Of a stretch of DNA of 64,000 nt, positions 45,848 through 55,714 are shown piece by piece. Position 1 is the stretch's first letter, and the number at the start of each line of letters is the position of its first letter. The notes beneath the pieces are model-generated. The model saw only the letters and a list, made by a program, of their open reading frames with translations, was not told where the DNA came from and searched no databases. The position numbers and the translations under genes were made by a program. The stretch comes from Apoderus coryli. Lineage: Eukaryota; Arthropoda; Insecta; Coleoptera; Attelabidae. The stretch is from the NCBI GenBank assembly GCA_911728435.2, contig OU452201.1, forward strand, positions 16,182,001-16,246,000, given 5' to 3'.

Positions 45848-47934
45848 CAGGGTGGTCCAACGAAAAGTTTGCACCTAGCTTTTCTCTTTTTTTTGTAGTC
45901 GAATGCGAAAATGCTCGGACACGTCGATTTTGCTTTTGAGGGGGACACATTTTAAACATATTTTTCGATCTGCGCCTTTAACCCCCTAGCGGGGGTAAGT
46001 AACAACCCTAAAATTTTAAATGGAAAGAGGGGTCTAATGACATATCATTTGAAAGGACACAAAATTGTCTTTCTAATGATACCCTATTTGTCGAATTTTA
46101 CTAAAACAGTTAATACGAAAACGACTTTAAAGACATTAAGCCGATAATTTTGGTATTAATGAGAAATACAAATAAGTTTTAATTATTGCGAGTGAAAACA
46201 CCTGCAATCGTTAGTACATTCCAATGTTTGTTAGTTTTAACATTGCTTTGTAAAAAAAGTAAACAAGCTGTTAAATTGATTTATTAAAACGTTACATTAA
46301 CAAATGTTGAAAATGTGACCCATTTGATTCCATACAATAATACAGATTTTGTTCAAATCTATTTCTAACATTTTGTAGCATATCAGGTGTTATGTTTCTG
46401 CACTCTTCTGTAATGCGTTGGCGAAGATCTTCTATGGACTCGGGCTTCGTGGCAAAACATTTATTTTTTAAGTGCCCCCAAAGAAAAAAGTCTAAAGGCG
46501 ATAAATCCGGTGACCTGGCAGGCCATTCAATTGGGCCCCTCCTTCCAATCCACCGTCCAGGGAACCGGTCATCTAAGAACTGTCTTACAGGAGCCACATA
46601 GTGCGGAGGTGCTCCATCTTGCTGGAAATAAAGCCGATCAGCAGTATGATTTTGGTCATCTTCTATTATTTGTGTTATTAAAGGATCAATTGTGTCTTCA
46701 AGCATGTTTAGGTACACTTCACCAGTTAAATTTCCAGGAATAAAAAGTGGTCCTATAATATGATTTCCTAATATGCCACACCAGACGTTTATTTTTTGAG
46801 GATACTGGGTATGAACCTCACGGAATAAATGTGGGTTACTGTCATCCCAGTAACGGCAATTGTGCCTATTTACAGCTCCATTCAAATAAAATGTGCATTC
46901 GTCGGAAAAACAAATGTTAAATAATAATTGCGGATCTTCAATTAAACGCTGGCTCATTGCTTCACAAAATTGCAGCCTTCTATCAGGATCATCCTCATTT
47001 AGTTCCTGTACTAATTTGATTTTGTACGGATGAAATTTGTACGCTTTTAAAATTCGTATTATGGACGAACGGGAGACACCTGAGGCTTCAGCTAGTTGAC
47101 GGGTACTTTGACTATGATCCATTTCAACATGCCCTAAAACAGCGACTTCCACAGCTTCATTTCTGATCGGTTTCTGCGGCTGGTGTTTTACATTACAGAC
47201 AGATCCGGTATCTACAAACTTTTTAACTAACTTGCCAACGTACACATCATTCACATTTTTATCGGGATGTCTCTCATTAAATAAGCGAGCCGTAAGTCTA
47301 GCACTACTATTATTTTGAAAATAAAGTTTAACAATTTCAACTCGTTCTAGAATGGAATAAATCATTTTGTACGGTAAAAGTAAAATAACTTGAGAAGCAA
47401 CCAAACTGAATCAATGAAAAGACTAAAATAAACGGTGTAAATTCTTTTCCTACACGTATCTGCAGTTTTTATTTCAACAAAAAACGCAAACGATTAGTGA
47501 GGAATTTAGTTCTGATAAATAAGATAGTGTTTTTGAAATCCCGTTTTTCTTCAAAGTAAATAATTTAGAAATGATTGTAGTTGTTTTCAGTCGTAATAAT
47601 TAAAACTTATTTGTATTTCTCATTAATACCAAAATTATCGGCTTAATGTCTTTAAAGTCGTTTTCGTATTAACTGTTTTAGTAAAATTCGACAAATAGGG
47701 TATCATTAGAAAGACAATTTTGTGTCCTTTCAAATGATATGTCATTAGACCCCTCTTTCCATTTAAAATTTTAGGGTTGTTACTCACCCCCGCTAGGGGG
47801 TTAAAGGCGCAGATCGAAAAATATGTTTAAAATGTGTCCCCCTCAAAAGCAAAATCGACGTGTCCGAGCATTTTCGCATTCGACTACAAAAAAAAGAGAA
47901 AAGCTAGGTGCAAACTTTTCGTTGGACCACCCTG
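45848..47934. mobile_element. Tc1/mariner DD41D transposon, apparently intact
   Basis: The 2087-bp element has terminal inverted repeats of about 340 bp (45848-46187 and 47595-47934) starting CAGGGTGGTCCAACGAAAAG. I saw one difference between the arms, in GGGTAAGTAAC against GGGTGAGTAAC. TA flanks both ends (45846-45847, 47935-47936). It holds one uninterrupted transposase gene on the minus strand. Near-identical arms and an intact gene indicate a young insertion that may be mobile. The promoter is probably within the right arm or just inside it. Confidence 0.92.
46292..47404 (-). CDS. Tc1/mariner transposase, DD41D type
   Basis: This 370-residue protein cuts and pastes its own element at TA sites in the nucleus. 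Two helix-turn-helix regions lie at about residues 16-65 and 82-122 (STRQLAEASGVSRSSIIRIL). The catalytic triad is Asp168 (CFSDECTFYLNG), Asp263 (YFQQDGAPPHY) and Asp305 (SPDLSPLDFFLWG). Residues 263 and 305 are separated by 41 residues, which defines the DD41D group; the first spacing is 94. The C-terminus ends NGSHFQHLL, as in relatives. Met14 (47365) is the likelier start, since relatives begin shortly before ERVEIVKLY. No stop or frameshift is visible and all three acidic residues are present. Confidence 0.93.
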   Translation of the reverse strand: MVASQVILLLPYKMIYSILERVEIVKLYFQNNSSARLTARLFNERHPDKNVNDVYVGKLVKKFVDTGSVCNVKHQPQKPIRNEAVEVAVLGHVEMDHSQSTRQLAEASGVSRSSIIRILKAYKFHPYKIKLVQELNEDDPDRRLQFCEAMSQRLIEDPQLLFNICFSDECTFYLNGAVNRHNCRYWDDSNPHLFREVHTQYPQKINVWCGILGNHIIGPLFIPGNLTGEVYLNMLEDTIDPLITQIIEDDQNHTADRLYFQQDGAPPHYVAPVRQFLDDRFPGRWIGRRGPIEWPARSPDLSPLDFFLWGHLKNKCFATKPESIEDLRQRITEECRNITPDMLQNVRNRFEQNLYYCMESNGSHFQHLLM

Positions 47935-47936
47935 TA

Positions 47937-48385
47937 TGTTTGCCTAAAATAAAACATGACACCCCAACTCCAAATTATTGTGGTTTTGTATAGTTGATAT
48001 GACGAAATACACATTAGAAGTCAGTCCTAAAAAGTAGTTTTGGCTTATTTTTCACAATATTATCTGATAGGGCGTCAACGTTCCAGATTCCTTTTCTATC
48101 TCTGGTTCGCGTTTGGCATCATTTGAAATCGTACCTACAGAAAGAATCTAGATACAGTTCGGTTTTAAATACATTCGATTTGGGTCTTTAAGTAACAGTA
48201 TTTTTAATATTTATAATAAATATAATAACTAAAGCCTGTGTTTAGGGTGGTTTTATATATTTTTAAACAGTGATACTTTTTGGCAGCACTGCTTAAAAGT
48301 GTCACTTTTAGCACTAAGTGCTTAAAAGAATGTCATGTCAAAACTGGAATAAAAATCGAAAAGTCGCTATTATTAAAACATCAGT
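47937..48385. other. Unassigned DNA
   Basis: Apart from a possible continuation of the interrupted transposase remnant at 47937-47990, nothing is recognised. Confidence 0.35.
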
Positions 48386-48387
48386 AG

Positions 48388-48980
48388 AAAATAGTATATT
48401 GTGCAACGAACATGAAATGACATATATTTCCTACGAGTATGATCGTTTGCAGCATGAGCCGCAGGCGAGTGCTGCAAATCATACGAGTAGGAAATGGTTA
48501 TTTCATGTGAGTTTCACACTATACTTTTTCTACGACTGTTTTAATGCCTTTGACTAAATTTAACATAATTTTTAGGAAAATATTTGTTTTTCGAAACTTA
48601 CCCCTGTTAACGTATAAGCCTAAATACGATAAATTAGAAGTATTAAATTGACTAGATGGTGTTAAACTATATTCACTATCACTGTTTATGTGTTTTGAAA
48701 TTAGCGAAATACTTAATTATAATTATTATTAATTATAAGTACCAAAACTGTCAATTTGGTGTTTGTATTTTCGGCGTTGCTATGGTGATTTTTCATGCCC
48801 GCCGCTACTTTTGTCATTACCAGGAAATTTTATCCGTGCGTAATAATATGCTTGCTAGGCAACTAGTGGGAAATATTATTACGCACGGGAAAATGAAAAA
48901 CTGCTTTACAATGTACTACATTTTCAAATCATGACTGAACATATAATAAAGGCATTTAAAGACAGTCGTAGAAGAAAAAG
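48388..48980 (+). repeat. Hairpin-family element, copy 5 (most complete)
   Basis: The element starts with a ~134-nt hairpin (about 48392-48526) with outer AGTATATTGTGCAACGAACA and inner loop GAGCCGCAGGCGAGTGC. The body begins CTTTTTCTACGACTGTTTTA and ends in the inverse form AAAGACAGTCGTAGAA, so the body has its own inverted ends. A second hairpin uses CCGTGCGTAATAATA (48834-48848) and TATTATTACGCACGG. No protein is encoded. Confidence 0.8.
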
Positions 48981-49179
48981 TTATTTTATTATTTTAAAAT
49001 CCTAGAAGGATTGTTTCATTGTATTGGTATAGGTATATAGAATGCTATTTAATTATATTAGTTATGCAATGATTAGTATTCTGCTTTAAGTAAGTGAAAT
49101 GTTTTGTAGTTTCATCATTAAAATATTTAATATAATAAAGTCATAGAAACCTTTCTAGGAACGACTTAAAATGGTATGT

Positions 49180-49300
49180 TATGCAAGGAGCATTTAATGG
49201 CAGCTATTAAAACATGAGCATAAGAATTCGCTCGCTACGCTCGTGCGGTAATGAATACGAGTATGTTCATAGCCATTAAATCCGAGTTCCATGCACTATT
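49180..49300. repeat. ~115-nt hairpin of a related type
   Basis: Arms TGCAAGGAGCATTTAATGGC and GCCATTAAATCCGAGTTCCA (with TGCA) flank a centre rich in CG (GAATTCGCTCGCTACGCTCG). The layout (AT-rich arms, GC-rich centre) is that of the hairpin family, but the sequence differs. Confidence 0.65.
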
Positions 49301-49920
49301 TTTTTTTAAATTCATTCATTATAATAATCAAAAATTATTTATTAAACATTTTATTTTAAATTATGAAATGTCACATATTTTTATTATTTTTAAAAAATTG
49401 TTGGAACTTCATTGGTTGTATAAAACGTTTTATTTAGGTACTCTTGTATCAAAACTTTATTCATTTTATACACAGATCTAGCTAGATCTGTGATTTTATA
49501 CAATGAATTTGTGTCCGTAAATATAATACAGGAAAAATAATTTCGTGGCATAGCGGACAAAATTAGTGGTGTTACCTACACAAGGGATTTTGTTGAATTT
49601 AGCAGGGCCTCAGTCTAATTCAGTAGAACCAGAAAACCAGAATTCGGTTCGCGCTTATCGTCAGAGTACCATAGTCGTTGCCCATCCTAAGCGAAAATGC
49701 TATGTATAAATTTAAAGAACAAGGCAATACAACAACTCCGTTGGTTAATACCACGACTGGCAAAAGTTTTCTAAAAAAATAAGTATCTACTAAAATGATT
49801 TTTTTATCTTTTTCGCATCAAATTAACTGAATATATAATTTATGTTATCAGATGTTAAAAAATGTAATTTACTAAAGTTATTAACATATTTAAAGTATTT
49901 AAGAGAAAATAAAATACACT
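49300..49920. other. AT-rich DNA with a small shared block
   Basis: At 49495-49556 a block (ATGAATTTGTGTCCGTAAAT, AATTTCGTGGCATAGCGGAC) recurs at 53.46-53.53 kb, partly inverted. No gene is seen. Confidence 0.4.
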
Positions 49921-50287
49921 TTAAGGTGGACTTCCCTCCGGGCGACTGTTGCGACGATCGCTATGATACTGCTACCGTGTTGTTTCATGGAAGCACTGTC
50001 CTCCAAGCGACAGCCGCCGGCCGCATTTTCGGAATTCTCGGCGAATTCCGAAAATGCGGCCGCTCGGAATAACTCGGGTGATGCGAGTCACAGATTCATA
50101 AAGTCCCGACGTTTTAGACTAATGCGTCGGCGATTTATGAAATACATGCAACGTGCCAACTCCTAAAGGGTTTCCCATCATGTTTTTATTTCTTACAAAT
50201 GTCGGTTATAGTTTGGAAACAATGATTGACTATTTCGTATCCTCAATAATTTATGTTTTCTTTTATATAGTGGGTTATAGGACGTCG

Positions 50288-50569
50288 TAAGAAAGTACAC
50301 TCAATTAGGTGTCAGTGACGTTTCGCGGCTTGATTTCTGCTTTTTCAATGCATCCAGTTAGAATGAACAATTAGAACAATTAAATGACATTTCTATATAC
50401 AAGTTAATGGTCTACACTAATTAATCACTAATACATTTTTTGGTACTGTTGTTGTATATAGAAATGTCATCTACTTGTTTTAATTATACAATCTAGCTGG
50501 AACAAGATTGAAAATGTGGAAATAAAGCAGCGAAACATCGCTGACACCTAATTGATTGTACTTTCTTAG
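50288..50569. repeat. Foldback element nested in the Harbinger remnant
   Basis: AAGAAAGTACACTCAATTAG and its inverse CTAATTGATTGTACTTTCTT form arms of about 65 bp that also contain GCGAAAC. Inner arms TGACATTTCTATATACAA and TTGTATATAGAAATGTCA form a second stem. No coding capacity. Confidence 0.75.
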
Positions 50570-51170
50570 GTAGCCTAATATTTTCCGGACGAGCATACAT
50601 TACTCACGGTAAACAACCGTCCGATGCGCCAATTACTGAAATAATTCGAACTTATGTCAAAAGATCGAGCAGACACGACCGTAAATATAACATAAACCGC
50701 ATAAACCTAACCTAAAATTACAAAGAATCTACTTACCTCAAACTAGTCTTTATCACTTATTTGCAATCTCATAGTATTAGATGATGTATCTTTGTAACAC
50801 ACAGTTGGCAATTCCTTTGGATCCACTTCATTAATTCAATATTAATAGGTACAACATTTATTTTTATTGGGAAATCAAAATGTTTTTAACTCAAGAAACT
50901 AGTTACACCAATCTGATTCAAAACGAAAAGATATTCTTAGTTTGAGATGTGCAACTTCATAGGTAAATCGCTGACGCATTAGTCTAGTACGTCGGGACTT
51001 TATGAATCTGTGGTTTATATCATCCGAGTTGTTCCGAGCGGCTAATGTGTCGGCGAATTCTGAAAATGCGGCCTAGCGATCTTCGCAAGCCGCCTCAGAG
51101 CAAATATAGTCGCAGCGGCCAGCGACTATTCGTTAGTTTCGTTTGGTTTTTAATGTAGTGCGCTATGTGT

Positions 51171-51599
51171 TCACAAGACAAAATCTTGTTTTTCCTCAGC
51201 GATTATTGGATACAAAACTCTATTGAAAGAATTACATTTGATATCATCCTTGACTAAATTTAACACGTAATTAAATTGATGTGGATTCAATCTAAACAAT
51301 TTGCGGAACTTTCTATCGTCGGGTTTCAAATGGGTTTCTATGAATTTTGTGAAAAAACCCTCCTCCCGTCTTGTGATGTACATTGGATGAACTCCATTTC
51401 GTTGTGCGATACACATTTGAAGTATGTCATCATCTTCTGCCTCTTCGTACAGCATATAGGCCACAAGGAGTTTGCGCGTGAAACTCATCCCAAAAATGAA
51501 AAAACTACTACACAGCCACAGAACGAACATCTGAAGTAAAATTACCGATACACGCGGGAAATTTAATCGTCGCAAACGCTGGGAGGAAAACATACCCAT
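51171..51599 (-). pseudogene. HARBI1-like transposase, N-terminal remnant
   Basis: The minus frame reads THLKPDDRKFRKLFRLNPHQ, FNYVLNLVKDDI then FNRVLYPIIAEEKQ. This matches the N-terminal region of PIF/Harbinger nucleases (KLFRL-x-x-x-QF-x-x-VL-x-x-I ... PI-x-x-EEKLA). The frame ends before the DDE nuclease, which is absent, so it cannot be active. It runs inward from the right end of the element. Confidence 0.65.
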
Positions 51600-51649
51600 A
51601 GCGACTATCGCCAGCTACAGTCGCCCGGAGGGTAGACCACCTTAACCAT

Positions 51650-52200
51650 AAAAAAAATTTAGATCACATTGGCGTTCAAAAAGAGTGTAAGAGGAGGTTA
51701 AAACCTTAAAAAACATATTTCCTAAACGTAGAAGAAATATTGACTAGTTATTTATAGCTTTGAAAGAATATAACCTATGAAATATATCATAAAATCTTGC
51801 TAACATAGGTGTTTCGTAAATAGTGGAAAAGGGGTCAAAATAAAAAAAAAATATTTCCTTTATAAACTTATTCGAAATATGGAATAATTTTTCATAGTTG
51901 TGATAGAAAATAACCTAAAAAATGTCACATAGAAGAATTGGTTGACAAGCGTTCACAAATAGTCAAAAATGAAAAAATATATATATTCCCCAAACATACT
52001 AGAAAAATCGGCTAATTATATAGTTTTGAAAACCTACAAAATGCAGCACAAAAAAAAACTTGTTTAGGCGCTCATAAATAGTAGAAAAATGGTCAAAAAA
52101 ATTAGATTGTAAAAATGATACATTTATCCTTTAAAGTAGCTGAATTGGTGGTCAAATATGGAATAATTTAAATAAAAATAGCTGATTTTTTGTAAGTAGA
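51650..52200 (+). repeat. Truncated copy of the ~138-bp-unit family
   Basis: Units with GGCGTTC-like markers occur at about 51668, 51808, 51945 and 52067, each with AATATAACCTATGAAAT-like text. Same orientation as the 0.74- and 6.2-kb copies; it lacks both ends. Confidence 0.65.
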
Positions 52201-52204
52201 TCTA

Positions 52205-52795
52205 AATAGACAATTTTCTCAAGGGTTTTTTAACTTTTTGTTAGAAAATTATAATAAGATTTGTTTACGGATCATTTTTTTGTTTCCAAGTTTCTTCAAG
52301 CAACACCGCTACAACAATTAATACAAGTAGAAAGAAAAGGATCGAAGACCACCAAGTGTAGATATTGCACTGCATTATAGGCAATTGTTTAAACATTATT
52401 ATACGTACTTATTAGGTAGGTATAGTGGGATTGGTGGACCCAGAACATGGATGTTTAATACCGCATAACATCACGTTCAAATGCTGGTAGGTATAAGAGG
52501 TATAAGTATATGGTCAATTGTAGTTGTTGTCGGACAACAGGAATAAGAGCAACTAAGGGACAACAACAACTTATACAATAAAAATAAAATAAACACAAAC
52601 ACAGAAATTCCGTATACGACGAAGCTTTTTAATGTGTATTGCAACTTTTACCTACAGGGTGTGTCTTTTATTTGGTAAGTACAAATAAGTACTGCCAAAG
52701 TAATTAGTCACAATTGTCGTCCGTTTTATTGCCGAAGGGAAAACGTTTAATTGAAATAATGTCCCGTGAGAAACAGAAGTTGTATCAAAATCGGT
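52205..52795. other. Unassigned DNA
   Basis: CTACAGGGTGTGTC at about 52654 resembles an element end. No gene is supported. Confidence 0.4.
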
Positions 52796-52798
52796 ATA

Positions 52799-53490
52799 TA
52801 CACTGTGTCCAAGATAAGAATGGGATAGCATTGGAATCTGGAAATGGTAGGAATTACAATGTCGGTTAAATTAGAGAAGAGTTGTACAATTTAAACACCT
52901 TTTAAATGTTGTTTTCAAGTCAAAAATACAGACAAGAAATAAAAAATTCATATTACACTAAAATTAGTATTTAAATTGTTTTCATTAGGTGCTCAGAATG
53001 TCCCCCATTTTCACGAATGCATAATCGAATCGGCTTTCCTAGAGAATACATTATTAAGGATTAACCATTAAGGCAACTCAATCGTCCTTTGTAGTTCTTC
53101 CACATAATTAACTTCAGAGGCATGCACCTGTTCTTTAAGGGAATTCCAAACAGTACAATCTAGCGGGTTGAGATCACTCAATCGAGGAGGCCAATGAATT
53201 GGAACATCAGCACCCCGACCTATCCATTTATTGGGAAAATTTTCACTTAACCACCTTCTAGGCGCCCTACTAAAATGTGGTGGAGCACCATCACGCATAA
53301 AAATCAGAGCTGCTCGCTCGTCTAGTGATATATCTGCCAATTTCGAATAAATCATTCTGCAGAAAATTGAGGTATAACTCACTGTTTAGAGTTGAAGGTG
53401 AAATGTGGTATCCAATAAACCGATTGTCTAAGATGGCAGCCCATACATTAATTTTAAATGAAAAATAATTTCGTGGCATAACGGACAACT
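52799..53490 (-). mobile_element. Mariner-related element, 3' half with transposase pseudogene
   Basis: The left end CACTGTGTCCAAGATAAGAA follows TA. Minus-strand coding runs from 53488 toward 52978: FKINVWAAILDNRFIGYH, then after a frameshift near 53350 ALIFMRDGAPPHFSRAPRRW, WIGRGADVPIHWPPR, LSDLNPLD and at the C-terminus RLCIRENGGHSEH. By my count 43 residues separate the second and third catalytic Asp, against 41 in the other two elements. The N-terminal half is missing, replaced by the block shared with 49.5 kb. Solo ends of the family lie at 17.5-17.8 kb. Confidence 0.75.
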
Positions 53491-53800
53491 AAATTATTTT
53501 TCATTTATATTTACAGACACAAATTCATTTTATAATTGTGTGACTAGCGCCCTCTATGTTTTAAAAGAACGCGAGTATTTTTAATCGATTCTGCGACCCC
53601 AAAAACATTCATATGAAAAAATTGAGGCCGTTATTTCTAATATATTTATTTTTTTATGATTCTTGAACCGCTATTCTAATTTTTTATTTTATTATATTTC
53701 TTTTAAATGTGTTTGTAAATATAAAGAAAATTGTTTGTTATTTTATTGATATTGACGTATTGGAATTTGTGTTAGAAAGGAAAGGGAAAAAAAATGTTGT
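53490..53800. other. AT-rich DNA, nothing recognised
   Basis: Apart from the small block shared with 49.5 kb at its left edge, nothing is recognised. Confidence 0.4.
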
Positions 53801-53801
53801 T

Positions 53802-53842
53802 CAACCTGAGGAAGTTACTAATTAGTAACGAAACGTCGTTTG
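53802..53842 (+). ncRNA. Hammerhead-like motif with GTC cleavage triplet
   Basis: CTGAGGA (53806-53812), one extra A, a perfect six-pair helix II GTTACT-AATT-AGTAAC, GAAA (53830-53833) and CGTC. Helix I pairs AAC (53803-53805) with GTT (53838-53840). Position 7 of the core may be any base, so CTGAGGA fits. Helix III is only A-C with G-T and no loop, so activity would need a dimer. The predicted cut is after C53837. Confidence 0.5.
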
Positions 53843-53849
53843 TTATCAT

Positions 53850-54640
53850 TTTTATTTTGTTAGTGACGAAAATAAAGATGAATATTTTTATGTAGAGAAG
53901 TTTTGTAAAGAGGAATTTTTATAAGAACCGAACACCCCAAGAAAAAAGTAAACTGAAAAAAGTTATTTCTAATAATTCATAGTCAGAAAAAAATAGTAAA
54001 AATCATATTTTTTTTAACTCCCTGAATGTATAGGCCTCACTGTTTTAATGTCCGTTGCACACATTGACGGTTATTATTTAAGTGTCAATTGTTCAAAAAT
54101 AATTTAATAGTGTTTACATCTATATAGTTTTCTTAAATCTTGTGGGTGTATAAACCTTATCGTATCATTTAAGTTCATAGGAAATCAAATATCCACTTAA
54201 ATGTAGGTATTTGCATAACATTCATATAATATCCGCACACTATAATAGTCATAAAATATCAAATTAAATTTTCTAAGGCACTCAAAAAGCAACGTATGCA
54301 CTGGTATAAATAGGTTTACATTGGAGTTATACAAAATTTATTATAAGTATCCAATTATTATTGTTGTTAGAGATGGTAAATTAAAACTGCATATACCCGG
54401 TGAGCAAGAACATATTGTCAAAATTATCTATTTAGAGCTATTATGCATAAATAGTTGCAATAGAGACACATAATAATTATTATTATACCCACAATTTTTA
54501 ATTTCGTTTATGCCATACCTATCACATATACAGGGTGTCCCACCGGGAACCAAATCGATTTGTATATACAAAACTATACATAAGAGAATTTTAAAGATTT
54601 GGCAGTGTAACTATGTCGACGGAGGCAGATGAGGTAAAAT
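53850..54640. other. AT-rich DNA, nothing firm
   Basis: ATATACAGGGTGTCCCACCG at about 54530 is another CAGGGTG-type end. No gene is supported. Confidence 0.4.
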
Positions 54641-54649
54641 AGTTATAAA

Positions 54650-55712
54650 TTCCCATGGACAAAAATATCGAATATTTTGATAGTTAAGTAAATATTCCTA
54701 ATTTTATCCAATATTTTGACAGTTAAGTTCAATGTAAATATTCCTAATTTTATCCAATATTTGGATAGTTAAGTTCAATGTAAATATTCCTAATTTTATT
54801 GAATATTTTGATAGCTAAGCTCATTGTAAATATTCCAAATTTTATCCAATATTTTGATAGTTAAGTTCAATGTAAATATTCCAAATTTTATCCAATATAT
54901 TGATAGTTAAGTTCAATGTAAATATTCCTAATTTTATCGAATATTTTGTGAGTTAAGTTCAATCGAAATATTCCTAATTTTATGGGATATTTTGATATTT
55001 AAGTTCAATGTAAATATTCCTAATTTTATGGGATATTTTGATAGTTAAGTTCGATGTAAATATTCCTAATTTTATTGAATATTTTGATAGCTAAGTTCAT
55101 TGTAAATATTCCTAATTTTATCCAATATTTTGATAGTTAAGTTCAATGTAAATATTCCTAACTTTATCCAATATTTTGATAGTTAAGTTCGATGTAAATA
55201 TTCCTAATTTTATTGAATATTTTGATAGCTAAGTTCATTGTAAATATTCCTAATTTTATCCAATATTTTGATAGTTAAGTTCAATGTAAATATTCCTAAC
55301 TTTATCCAATATTTTGCTAGTTAAGTTCAATGTAAATATTCCTAATTTTATCCAATATTTTGATAGTTAAGTTCAATGTAAATATTTCTAATTTTATCGA
55401 TTATTTTGACAGTTAAGTGCAATGTGAATATTCCTAATTTTATCGATTCATTTGATAGTGAATTTCAATGTGAATATTTCCAATTTTATCGGATATTTTG
55501 AAAGTTGAATGTAAATATTCCTAATTTTATCGATTATTTTGATAGTTAAGTTCAATGTAAATATTCCAATTGTCACATTTAGGATTCCTTTTCGATTTCA
55601 CGATGTTCCTTTCTAAAACTTCACTTAAGAATTTTAAAATAAACCTAGTAGGTACCTACAAGGTCTTTTTACATTTTGAAATATTCGATATTTTTGTCCA
55701 TGAGTGTATATA
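54650..55712. mobile_element. Small inverted-repeat element filled with a minisatellite
   Basis: CATGGACAAAAATATCGAAT (about 54654) and its inverse ATTCGATATTTTTGTCCATG (about 55681-55700) flank the 46-bp tandem array. The right end continues AGTGTATATA. The ends look like those of a Tc1-like MITE. No transposase is present. Confidence 0.6.
54671..55575. repeat. 46-bp minisatellite, about 19-20 units
   Basis: The unit is AATATTTTGATAGTTAAGTT, then CAATGTAAATATTCCTAATT and TTATCC. Starts at 54710 and 54756 fix the 46-bp period; the first unit is shorter. Units differ mainly at the TCC/TCG/TTG/TGG position. A block of three units (138 bp) is repeated: distinctive GATGTAAATATT occurs at 55053 and 55191. 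Confidence 0.92.
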
Positions 55713-55714
55713 TG

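Larger units (their letters stand above)
49924..51646. mobile_element. PIF/Harbinger-type remnant with foldback arms
   Basis: The ends TTAAGGTGGACTTCCCTCC and GGAGGGTAGACCACCTTAA enclose about 1.7 kb. Subterminal CGGGCGACTGT and ACAGTCGCCCG extend the inverted repeat. A second inverted block (50030-50130 with 50970-51085) includes AAAATGCGGCC and GTCGGGACTTTATGAATCTG. The left arm has a GC-rich palindrome at 50014-50058 around GAATTCTCGGCGAATTC. A transposase remnant lies near the right end and a foldback is inserted in the middle (50288-50569). Confidence 0.6.

Noticed and set aside
46392..46743. Plus-strand frames inside the DD41D transposase
   Set aside because: They are antisense shadows of the intact transposase gene.
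50340..50560. Hammerhead motif in the GCGAAAC arms of the nested foldback
   Set aside because: GAAAC is present but the CTGANGA core and helix II are not in the right order.
51276..51539. Plus-strand 87-codon frame
   Set aside because: It is the shadow of the Harbinger-like minus-strand remnant.
49924..51646. piggyBac element, because both ends lie in TTAA
   Set aside because: The only coding remnant resembles a PIF/Harbinger transposase and no piggyBac motif is present.
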